NCBI GenBank assembly: GCA_025642075.2
Contig: JAODUO010000053.1
Span: 1,464,001-1,528,000, forward strand
Direction of reading: 5' to 3'
DNA: 64,000 nucleotides
Source of the DNA: Ridgeia piscesae
Taxonomy: Eukaryota; Annelida; Polychaeta; Sabellida; Siboglinidae
The notes under the pieces were generated by a model that was not told the DNA's origin, did no database searches, and saw only the letters and a program-made list of their open reading frames with translations. Position numbers and translations under genes: made by a program. Below, one piece after another: positions 54,701 through 64,000 of this stretch. The stretch's first letter is position 1; each line of letters begins with the position of its first letter.

Positions 54701-57700
54701 ACAGCTGCAGCTGTTTTACTCACGTTATGTTTTGCTCCCGCAACACAGATGCACTTGGCTTGTGTGTCTACAAATTGAACCATAAACAATCACTGAGGTG
54801 TTGAACATTTTGGTGAGGCATCAATTAGATAAGTTACTGCATGTAGCTCATACAACTGCCAACAGAAAAGTCAGATAGTAATAGACCTCACTGATCATCG
54901 AAACAGAGTTCTGTTGCTTTTCCTTTTATCTGCTGAGATATCCCTGTCTCCTACTGCTCATATTTCGGGTTGTCTTGGAAAGCATTTTCTGTAGTACATT
55001 TGTCAAATACAGTACTAATGTTTTCATCAAATTGATAAGTCAAACAGGATGGTCAATAATGCGTTAGTTACTAATTACCAAACTGGGTCTGCATAGCAAA
55101 AGACAAAGACATAATGAAGCCCAAGACATAACGAAGCGTATAATTAAACTGTATGTGTGAATGGCTACAGCTCAGCCACACTGTACAAGGACAACCAAAG
55201 TAAGACAAGGTCCACACAAAATATGACAAGGACCACACAAAGTATGACAAGGTCCACACAAAGTATGACAAGGTCCACAGAAAGTAAGACAAGGTCCACA
55301 CAAAGTATGACAAGGACCACACAAAGTAAGACAAGGACCACACAAAGTATGACAAGGCCCACACAAAGTAAGACAAGGTCCACACAAAGTATGACAAGGA
55401 CCACACAAAGGAAGACAAAGACCACACAAAGTATGACAAGTACCACACAAAGTATGACAAGGACCACTCAAAGTAAGACAAGGTCCACACAAAGTATGAC
55501 AAGTACCACACAAAGTATGACAAGGACCACACAAAGTACGAACCAGGACCACACCAAGTAAGAAAAGAACCACACAAAGTACGACAAGGTCCACACAAAG
55601 TATGACAAAGTCCACACAAAGTAAGACATGGTCCACACAACGTAAGACATGGTCCACACAAAGTATGACAAGTACCACACAAAGTATGACAAGTACCACA
55701 CAAAGTATGACAAGGACCACACAAAGTACGAACCAGGACCACACAAAGTAAGAAAAGAACCATACAAAGAAAGACAAGGACCACACAAAGTTCAACGCTG
55801 CTTAGTTCTGAGCCAGAGAGCTGTGAACTTCAGAGAACACAAACAAATTAGTTCTGTCACTGACTGAATGTTTCTTCTTATTCACTGTCATGTCAGTTTT
55901 AATGGCAGTATCGTTAGCTGTTAAATCAATAAATTTTATGCATTCACTGGGTACATTAGATTCATTGACATTAAGCATTTACCTATGGTGATCTCAACTT
56001 CGTCACAACTCAGTGCGTTGATGTCGTCAAGCTCCTGCTGTGAGAACTTATCCAGGTATTCGACCTGAACAATCTCTGATGGTGCATGTAACTCAACAGC
56101 TTTGGTGATTTCGTCCACTGCATCATCAACATCTGCTTGGCTGAGAGCACGGATGTGAAACGAGGTGACAGAGTGGCTGTCGAGAGATCTGACTTTGGAT
56201 GGTGTTGGTGTCGATGGCCTAGAGTCGACCAATCGCATTTGTCTTCCTACAAGCCCAGACAATTACATAATTAAAAAATACATTGAGACGCTGCACCTAA
56301 TGTCATTAATACATTCCAAAACAGTCATTAATAATAATAAATTTTATTTAATATAGCGCCACATCCAATTACAAATTGTTTGTGGCGCTTGCAATACCAT
56401 CAGAAATAACACATCAGTCGCAGTGATAAAACAGATTTAGGATTGTCAATGATGCAACATCTATCTCGTACAGCACACAAGAAGGGTTAGTTATATATAT
56501 ACATAATTTGCATATCATAGCATATGTTGTAATCATTCAGCAATATGATCAGCACTACTATAAAGTTATGGTCTCACCAGTGGGGGAGCGTCGAGGCCGT
56601 CGATTGGTGAGTTTCTGTACAAAGTGTTGATGGATCTGATCGCGATTGTATGCAACAACAATCACCTGCAACAACACAGTAGAATCTGTCTGTGGCTGCT
56701 TAGTATTTGCTGCAAGTTGAGCCATAGTTCTCATTATGACAAATATTGCGATTGCTAAGTACTCAAACCTTGTTTTATTCACTTTATGTTGCTGTGGTTC
56801 ATTCAGCTGTTTGAATAAGAACCTGGCTATAGACAGTAGAGGATATTTGTTTACGAATAGTCATCATGCACTAACTGCCGGATGGTTGGATGCTTCACAG
56901 AGAAGTCGAGATGGGCCGAGTTAGATTGAACAGGTCTGCCAGGGAGTGAAGTGTAAAGCACTTTTAGCAATCCTGAGGATTATTGGATACGTGCCGTATA
57001 AGAAATTACCTTTATTTCTGATGAATATGGCATATATAAATCACGAATGTGGTCAAAATACAGTGTCTGAGAGACATGCTATTTTTAAAGAAACTTGCTA
57101 TCAAACATCACTGCACATGTACCAGGATTGTAAAACATTAAACATTTATTATGATCTAACGGACGACCCAAGGCATCTTCCTACAACATCCGTGGCTACC
57201 TTGGAAATTAATCAGATTTTAGAAGCAGGCTTTTTATCGTCATCATCACTGTTTAAAGGCCATGTTTCCAGATTCTACTAGGTTTGCCTTTCTTCCAGTT
57301 GACTTCTTCCATCTGATGCGTCTGTGTATATCCTGTGGGTTGTATTAACTATTAACAACACCAGTAATGTTAACTGTTAACATCAATAGTTTTAACTATT
57401 GACAACACAAGTTGTGTTAAGTATTTCCAGACAAGTTGAACTTTGATCAGAGAGATAAATGCTGACTGCGACAAACCTTTGTGAGAGAGCAAACGTCATC
57501 TGCGCTGTGTTTCTTGACGGCTTGCTTGAAGCAGTCAGTCACACGACTGGCATCATAGCCAAGTTGGCCACAACCAACGGTTGGAAATGCAATGGATGTT
57601 GCATCCTGCTCTGATGCTTTCTGGAAACATCTGTAAATGTGATCTTCAAGTTTCTGTGGAAAAAGAATAAGACACATTGCACATAAAATAACTATTATTA

Positions 57701-60700
57701 TCGTCAACTTTCTGCATCACAATGTGAGCCATTGGCTTCATGTCAGGGTTAATTCCATTTAATAAATTTGAGGTTAATTTCTATTAATTAATGTCTGGTA
57801 TGAATATCTAACCTTTTCTGTGCAACAGCCCTCAGATGCTGTGATAACTGAATACTGCATTCCCAGTAACTTGACATGAATGTTGACTGCATAACTTCAA
57901 CTCATGATTGCAGTAACACATTTATCAAGAGGAACATCATTTATATTCTTAAAGTTGAATACTCAACAAGTAAAGTAGCTACGATATATTTTAATTTCAC
58001 AATCGTAAATCTGACAAATATGTAATTCACAATTAGCATCATGACCAAATAAAACACCGAATATACTCTCGCTGTTAGTTGCTGGTTTGTCTGAGTCTCC
58101 ACTGACAAAGTTTACATACAAAGTATAATCGGTGGCATTATTTACTTACAATGATCATCACTAGTTATATACCAAAAATTACATCACTAATAATATATAA
58201 ACAATCCATCTATTAAGTAAGTTTTTACTAGGTAATTTGTCGTCAGTGACATGAGTACTGATGTTGTCCACCATTACTGCAATTGAAAATGTTTGCAATC
58301 AGTTACACAAACATGCAGAAATGGAGCACATGTAGGATGAAAAGGTTTCATAGCCATGTAGATATGTACAAATGCTGCCTTGAACCATCCTGGATTGGTC
58401 TGAAAAGGTAATAGCGAATCAGATAATATCTATCAGGTGTAGTCAGGAAGAGGATAGAATAATTAATACAATAAGTTACCCAGTAGAAAAGATCTTTCTT
58501 TGTTGGGATGCGCATATGGAAGACAGTGTCACAGTTCAACTGGCCACAAGACGCAGTCACCATCAGGTCTTCATTGTCACTGAACACTTGTTCATAGCGC
58601 TGAAAAAACAACCAGAAAGTGTTCACACAAGCATCTGTTTGACTGTAAGTCTGTGCAAACATATCTCTGCCAGTTTCTCACTTATGGGGCTGGCACGAAC
58701 CCTTAGGGTGATTCATGGGTCTCTACTTTCCACTTTTACCAAGGGACCCTGTGGGCTGGACAGTGTGGTTTCAAAATGCTTTAGTGAACTCTCATCTGGC
58801 ATGGTGACATTTATTGCCTTTTTCTGTCATCAAAAAGGTGGAAATACTATTTAATATACTGCATGCTGTATAGTTGCGGAAAGTTTGAATAGTTTTAAGG
58901 TGGTTCATGGGTCATGTACATACAAGTTTCTGCGTAATAATAATATGTCTGTAAACTATGGTATATCTAGACATTCTTCATTAAACTGTATAGAAATGTC
59001 TTTATGAAACAATACAGCACACTGCATGAACCTACTATGTGTAGACATGTGTAACTTATTTATAGAGAGATGTCTGTATAAAGTTATACCATGTAACAAA
59101 CATGCCTGTATAAACCATCACGTTCAGACTCGCAGTAGGATGATCTACTGAGGTTGTAATGTACAGTGTGTTAAGACATGTCAGTATAAAAGTCTCTGAA
59201 CTGTGTACCTATGTGAGTATAGTCTCTAAAATGTCACCACGTGTTTGCAACAACGTATGAATTGCACATACCTTTTGCATTTCATCACCACCGGTTTTGC
59301 AAAATGCCCTGCAAACTTGCCCACATTTGGTGAGGTCCTTGTTCATTGCTGCAGGAGTGTTTACCAACACATCTGCCTACAAGAACACACACAAAAGTCT
59401 GTAGATGCATTGTCACTTGTTAACTGTTAGTGGATAAACTGAGTTAACTAAACTAACTAATAATTATTTATGCTTGCACAAATACATGACCTCCAGAAGA
59501 GGGTTTGACAGTTTGTATTGGACTCTGTATGTAAACACTGACATGATTAGGTGAGGAAGCATGCAACCATGTCTGCAGTTTTCTGGCACATGGCAGAGAG
59601 GACTGCACATACACATGCACGTGTACACGTGCAGAGGATGCTTTGATGAAGATATGTCACATTGAATACTTTGCAAAGCTGCATGTGTTTTATATGAATG
59701 GCATAAACCATTTAAAGTGCCCAGTGATCTATTGGGGAGGGACTACATATCTTTACATTACCTGAATCCTGGTGAGATCGCCTTGCTGCACTTCGAAGAC
59801 TATGTTGGATGACCTAGAGGCAGACATTAAAAGGTCTGCTATTTGCTTTCAACTCGTATAGATATTTGCAAACAAATATTCAATATTACATCTCCCATTA
59901 CTGACTAGATTCAAGCAACTTCAGGCAGTTTTATATATTTACTTAAATCTATATTATAAAACATTGTTTCTCTATTATGCAAGCATATATGCATGTTTGT
60001 ATGTTTGTATGGTTGTTTGTTTGTTTGTTTGTTTGTTTCTTTGTTTGTTTACCACTTCTCCATCAGTGTTTGACCTTGCAAGCTCACAGGGATGATTTAC
60101 AGATTTAGACTTTCAAAACATTTGTACAGGGTTGGTGAACTCGGGAGGCTAATTTATTTTAATATTTCAAAAACCTGTAGGTTGAGTTCCCCGTCAGAAT
60201 ATTTTTCTACGCCATCGTAAAGATGATTACACCATCTACCAGGTATAATTGTTGCTGGTTGTCTGTACAATTTTGCATACTTTTTTTAGTTATTGGTGTT
60301 GGAATATAATCACCACTTAACACAGGCATTAGCTTTGCCTGTAACACGTCTGGCAGGCTATTTCTGGGACACACTAAAACAATGTCACCTTTCAGTAAAG
60401 AGGCCAAGTTTATTTTAACGAGACCAGTGGGCAGACACAATTTACCAATGCTGGTAGGCTGCAAACATTTTGGATGAGTTAGGGGTGGGATTCAAATGCA
60501 GCTGAACTGAATTTGGATTAAAATGTTGGACATTTGAGGTTTGGTCTAGTGTTAGTGGTCATAATTATGCCAATAATCTTTTGTTAAATTCAGTATGCCA
60601 TTATTTGTCTAATTTTATCAAATATCAATGCAATAGAATTGTAAATATAGTTACATTTCATCGCCGTCCTCCCAGCCAGCTTCATCCATCTCTGAAAACA

Positions 60701-62962
60701 CAAGATCATCTCAACTTAGTGAATTATACGATGAATCTGTGCAACGTTTGCATCCAGAAAACTGTTTATCGATGGGAATATTATGTTTGATACTTAACAG
60801 CATTAAACATTATTGTTCTTTCTCTTTCTCTATATGTATTTTAATGTTTAACAAATAATTATCACCAAGAACAATATACAGCTATAACACTGTTATACTA
60901 TTGCCATGTGTTATTAATTAAGTGCACAGCTTCCACTAAGTGGTTGTATAATTTACAAACAGTTTGTTAGCTAGTAGTACCAACAAATGGACACAGTTTA
61001 AACAAGGCTACAAACAAAGCATCCAAGGAAAGAAGTTTCACCATTTCAACTACACAATGCTGTATTACATGTGTGTGTTTGTGTGTGTATTTGTATGGGT
61101 GGGTGCTGGTGTATGCACTGTGCGTATGTGTGCATGCATGTATGTGAATGTGCGAATATGTCTGTGTTTAAGGGAGTGATCCTTCTTAGAACATAATGTC
61201 ATTGTTTTACTGTGCAACACCAGATCATGCATTACTACAGACACTGTAAGTTCACCTGGTGTGGTGTGTCCAACGCGTCCCACCAGATGCTCAAACTCTT
61301 GATGTAGCTGGCCATCATAGGCACAGATGATCACCTGTACAGAAAGACAACATTACAACTGCTGCTGTCAACAGAACCCACAGGAACTGTGACACACATA
61401 ACACTCAAATAATTGGCATTTAGGCTCCCACAGTGATAGTAAACTAAAGTAACTTTTTGGACTGAAAGAAGGAAGAAACCATAACAGTTAGACAGACAGA
61501 TGGATGGCTGATGGATAGACGGATGGATGGACGGACAGACAGATGGCTGATGGACAGATGGATGAATGGACAGATAGACGGATGGCTGATGGACAGACGG
61601 ATGAATGGACGTACAGACAGATGGCCGCTGGACAGACGGATGGTGACGGACAGACGGATGGATGGACAGACAGACGGATGGCTGACGGACAGATGGATGG
61701 ATGCATGGTTGAACAGACAGATGTGTTTATTTTTCCAATATTGTACAACATGTAACATAGAATAGTATCCAGGGGTAGTACAAATAAATCATACATGTAA
61801 ACACCATAAGTGGTTAGCTAGAATTAGACACAGTATATATTCCATAACATAACTGGTGTTTGATCAGATCAGTTTATAAACATGTTAGTGTGTATTCTGT
61901 GTGAATGATGTGTGTGAATGATGCCTTTTGATGGTGACCCTTGACCCATATCATACCAGTGTGTAAAAGAACCAGTGTGTAAAAGAACCTTTGACACATG
62001 ACATGAGTGGTCTGACCCATGTCTCCTGCTGGCTCGGTCAATGCACTGCACTACGTCCAAAGGGTCGTAGTGGAGATTGCCACAACCAATGGTTGGAAAA
62101 GCAATCGAGTTTGCCTTTCGCTCTGATGCTTTCTGCAGACATCTGTAAATCTGATCTTCAAGTTGCTGTGGAAAAGAAGACAATATGGGCAGTTAGATGA
62201 ACTGTTAGATGAACTGTTAGATGAACTGTTAAATGAACTGTCAGATGGGCTGTCAGATGAACTGTCAGATAGGCTGTCAGATGGGCAGTCAGATGAACTG
62301 TCAGATGGGCTGTTAGATGAACCGTCAGATGGGCTGTCAGATGGGCAGTCAGATGAACTGTCAGATGGGCTGTTAGATGAACCGTCAGATGGGCTGTTAG
62401 ATGAACTGTCAGATGGGCTGTCAGATGAACCGTCAGATGGGCTGTCAGATGAACCGTCAGATGGGCTGTCATATGAACTGTCAGATAGGCTGTCAGATGA
62501 GCTGTCAGATAGGCTGTCAAATGGGTTGTCAGATGTGCTGTCAGATGTGCTGTCAAATGGGCTGTCAGATGTGCTGTCAAATGGGCTGTCAAATGGGCTA
62601 TCAGATATTTTCCATGCATCAGATACAAGAACACTATATTTTGCATGGAACAGAACACAAAGCTGCCCACCAGATTGATCTGGTCATCAGCCAACATTGT
62701 GAAATTATAGAACAAGTACCTATTGATACAAGACAAGTACGCTTTGCATTGGTAAAGTTGTACAACTTAAACAAGTTCATCGATCAACTATAATTATGGT
62801 AGCACCATTTTTAGTATTAGTAACCATTTGATGTCTAATGTTACCATTCGCTGTCAGCGTTAGACAGACACTTATAGTTCTTTAGGGTGTTGTTATTGCC
62901 TTTCAATTTGGATGTATATATGTATTATACAAAATATAAATGTATATAAAAGTATATATATG

Positions 62963-63002
<40 letters not shown>

Positions 63003-63428
63003 TATGCATATATACTTTGCCGTGGCTGTACATAGGGGTGTGGTGTTTGAGTTAGTTAATTCTTGAGTCAGTTATTTTAAAATAAATTATATGCACCATT
63101 CTTAACAAAGTGTGTGAATGAGTGTATACAGAACTCATTATGTATTTAGGAAAACATGATACGTAAGTAAGAGTGACTTTTTTGTGAGACAAATTACATC
63201 TAATGACACAATCCTAGAAACAGAAATATTTACGCATTCAGGGATTTATAATACGTTTGCCTTTAAAAAACATTCAACAACTCAACGTTTGTTTATTAAC
63301 ATTATTACCTGGTATGTGTCATCTCCCAGTTTGTGTATCCGCAAGTGAAAGACATGTTGACACTTTAACTTGCCGCTTCCCTGAGTTACTGTCACATCAT
63401 CCCCGTCAATGACAGCTGCCTCATAATG
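51309..63428 (-). CDS. Macrodomain-containing PARP (PARP14-like architecture), C-terminal 728 residues, twelve exons
   Basis: ADP-ribosyltransferase that transfers ADP-ribose from NAD+; macrodomains bind or remove ADP-ribose. Exons in coding order: 63428-63309, 62165-61989, 61334-61256, 60691-60655, 59813-59762, 59376-59272, 58599-58480, 57653-57477, 56665-56578, 56246-55983, 54767-54096, 51604-51309. All junctions are GT-AG, and total coding length is 2187 nt (728 codons plus TGA). Domains: the second half of one macrodomain, a linker, a full macrodomain, a KH-like segment, and a PARP catalytic domain with H (FLFHG), Y (GKGAYFAES) and E (FREMITYE). No lesions. Further 5' exons lie right of the window. 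PARP9/14/15 relatives are the closest architecture; orthology cannot be settled here. Confidence 0.93.
51653..51690. repeat. (TA)n microsatellite in the last PARP intron
   Basis: About 18 TA units, with more TA/CATA-rich text to 51790. Confidence 0.9.
51922..53810. mobile_element. Tigger/pogo-like DNA transposon, non-autonomous, in a PARP intron
   Basis: Left terminus CTGTCGCGCCTCGCTATAAC and inverse of the right terminus CAGTCGCGCCTCGCTATAAC differ at one base. TA flanks both ends (51920-51921 and 53811-53812), as in the Tc1/mariner superfamily; the TIR text is Tigger-like. Length 1889 bp. It contains a ~155-bp imperfect tandem duplication (52080-52370) and further internal TATAACGCGGT motifs. 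No transposase frame is visible. Confidence 0.8.
54096..54767 (-). CDS. PARP exon: KH-like segment and catalytic N-terminus
   Basis: 672 bp. Opens [20 protein letters not shown], a KH-like helix-turn pattern. [13 protein letters not shown] and [18 protein letters not shown] then lead into the ADP-ribosyltransferase fold. [10 protein letters not shown] carries the NAD-binding histidine and [19 protein letters not shown] the tyrosine. The exon ends one base into a codon. Confidence 0.92.
55190..55795. repeat. 21-bp minisatellite in a PARP intron, about 29 copies
   Basis: Unit ACACAAAGTATGACAAGGACC with variants. 21 bp is divisible by three, so [11 protein letters not shown] frames run through on both strands. 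A block of about 160 bp appears to be repeated within the array (55490-55560 vs 55660-55740). Confidence 0.95.
55983..56246 (-). CDS. PARP exon: linker and KH-like segment
   Basis: 264 bp. Serine/proline-rich start ([15 protein letters not shown]), then [18 protein letters not shown] and [15 protein letters not shown], alternating strand/helix patterns like the KH-type repeats of PARP14 relatives. Joined in phase to the exons on both sides. Confidence 0.85.
56328..56390. repeat. TAATAATAAA...ATAGCGCC retroposon tail in a PARP intron
   Basis: TAATAATAATAAATTTTATTTAATATAGCGCCACATCC followed by TTTGTGGCGCTTGCAAT. Third example of this tail in the window. Confidence 0.55.
56578..59813 (-). CDS. 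PARP exons encoding the complete (last) macrodomain
   Basis: Five exons (59813-59762, 59376-59272, 58599-58480, 57653-57477, 56665-56578) give, in order, [74 protein letters not shown] and [19 protein letters not shown], the VNT segment and FPTVGCG are the macrodomain ADP-ribose-binding elements. The usual VNAAN reads VNTPA, so hydrolase activity is unlikely; binding is more probable. Confidence 0.92.
60000..60052. repeat. (TTTG)n microsatellite
   Basis: GTTTGTATGTTTG grading into pure TTTG units in the intron between exons 60655-60691 and 59762-59813. Confidence 0.9.
60655..60691 (-). CDS. PARP 37-bp linker microexon
   Basis: Encodes [12 protein letters not shown] between the two macrodomains, with AG before and GT after it. 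The phases (one base in, two bases out) fit the neighbouring exons exactly, which is the main support for so short an exon. Confidence 0.8.
61256..63428 (-). CDS. PARP exons encoding the second half of the preceding macrodomain
   Basis: Exons 63428-63309, 62165-61989 and 61334-61256 give [55 protein letters not shown] and [14 protein letters not shown]. They align exon for exon with the next macrodomain: 120 and 177 bp exons in both. The first half (GDLT and VNAAN region) lies beyond the right edge. Confidence 0.9.
61487..61718. repeat. GGAC/AGAC/GGAT tetranucleotide-derived minisatellite in a PARP intron
   Basis: GACAGACGGATGGCTGATGG-like text repeated irregularly over ~230 bp; frames of the [11 protein letters not shown] kind are artefacts. 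Confidence 0.9.
62185..62610. repeat. 12-bp minisatellite in a PARP intron, about 35 copies
   Basis: Unit CTGTCAGATGGG/CTGTCAGATGAA. It starts 20 bp from the acceptor of the exon ending at 62165. Confidence 0.95.
62955..62998. repeat. (TA)n microsatellite
   Basis: About 20 TA units within TATA-rich intron sequence. Confidence 0.9.
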
Positions 63429-63456
63429 CTGACACAGACAACAATGACATAAACCA

Positions 63457-63745
63457 GTGACAGGTCAACATCATATTCTCTGCTCTACTGCACTAGCACA
63501 TAAACTAATGACAGGTCAACATCATATTCACTGCTCTACTGCACTAGCACATAAACTAATGACAGGTCAACATCATATTCACTGCTCTACTGCATTAGCA
63601 CATAAACTAATGAGAGGTCAACATCATATTCACTGCTCTACTGCACTAGCACATAAACTAATGAGAGGTCAACATCATATTCACTGCTCTACTGCACTAG
63701 CACATAAACTAATGAGAGGTCAACATTATATTCACTGCTCCATAG
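63457..63745. repeat. 51-bp minisatellite in a PARP intron, about 5.5 copies
   Basis: Unit starts ACAGGTCAACATCATATTCA and ends ACATAAACTAATG. Adjacent copies differ by one or two bases. It starts about 30 bp from the exon at 63428. Confidence 0.95.
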
Positions 63746-63898
63746 CAAACCACCCAGACATACATGATACAACGTCCTAAGATATTACACTGCTGACTCT
63801 GATGATATCACTCAGGCTGTGTTGTAAAAAAGTTGCATTAAGTACTGCTTCCGATTGTATTAAGATGGTATCTAGTCGCACTGACCTATTTGTGCATA

Positions 63899-63998
63899 CG
63901 GTCGGTCGGTCGGTCGGTCGTCGGTCGGTCGGTCGGTCGGTCGGTCGGTCGGTCGGTCGGTCGGTCGGTCGGTCGGTCGGTCGGTCGGTCGGTCGAGT
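63899..63998. repeat. (CGGT)n tetranucleotide array at the window edge
   Basis: About 24 CGGT units with one missing base near 63920. It runs into the window end. Confidence 0.95.
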
Positions 63999-64000
63999 CG

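Noticed and set aside
55071..55795. Hydrophobic [14 protein letters not shown] frames resembling membrane proteins
   Set aside because: They arise from the 21-bp minisatellite in a PARP intron.

Overview
The window is eukaryotic nuclear DNA from an invertebrate. Two genes with clean GT-AG introns, many retrotransposon and DNA-transposon remnants, abundant microsatellites and minisatellites, and long C2H2 zinc-finger arrays all point that way. A lophotrochozoan, perhaps a mollusc, fits the PARP-macrodomain gene and the mix of RTE, Gypsy, BEL/Pao, hAT and MULE-type elements. That placement is inference; nothing here fixes the species.

Two apparently functional host genes lie at the ends. At the left, on the + strand, are the last four exons of glyceraldehyde-3-phosphate dehydrogenase (368-2463), including the catalytic cysteine exon. 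At the right, on the - strand, are the last twelve exons of a macrodomain-PARP gene (51309-63428): the end of one macrodomain, one complete macrodomain, a KH-like stretch and a PARP catalytic domain with an H-Y-E triad. Its exon lengths sum to a whole number of codons.

The ~46 kb between them is accessory DNA. Three related zinc-finger loci (about 7.5-9.0, 20.2-22.8 and 42.1-43.9 kb) sit inside direct segmental duplications; each is broken by stops or frameshifts, and the first is split by a ~770-bp TG tract. Between and within them are a hAT-like element with an 8-bp target duplication (3514-5697), a MULE/FLYWCH remnant (6262-7221), a foldback element with a 9-bp direct repeat (9264-9980), an integrase-less Gypsy element (about 10.6-15.9 kb), BEL/Pao scraps (26.1-26.8 and 46.7-47.0 kb), LINE pieces, and an RTE retrotransposon on the - strand (28.9-38.3 kb).

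The RTE copy is split by a 7354-bp insertion with matching 20-bp terminal inverted repeats and a TTAA target duplication (29847-37200); removing it restores the RTE reading frame. Inside that insertion lies a rearranged hAT cluster (32326-34174) that preserves the 8-bp target sites of two separate insertions. These nested structures are the most informative part of the window. I saw no CRISPR array, operon, rRNA gene or convincing tRNA gene.
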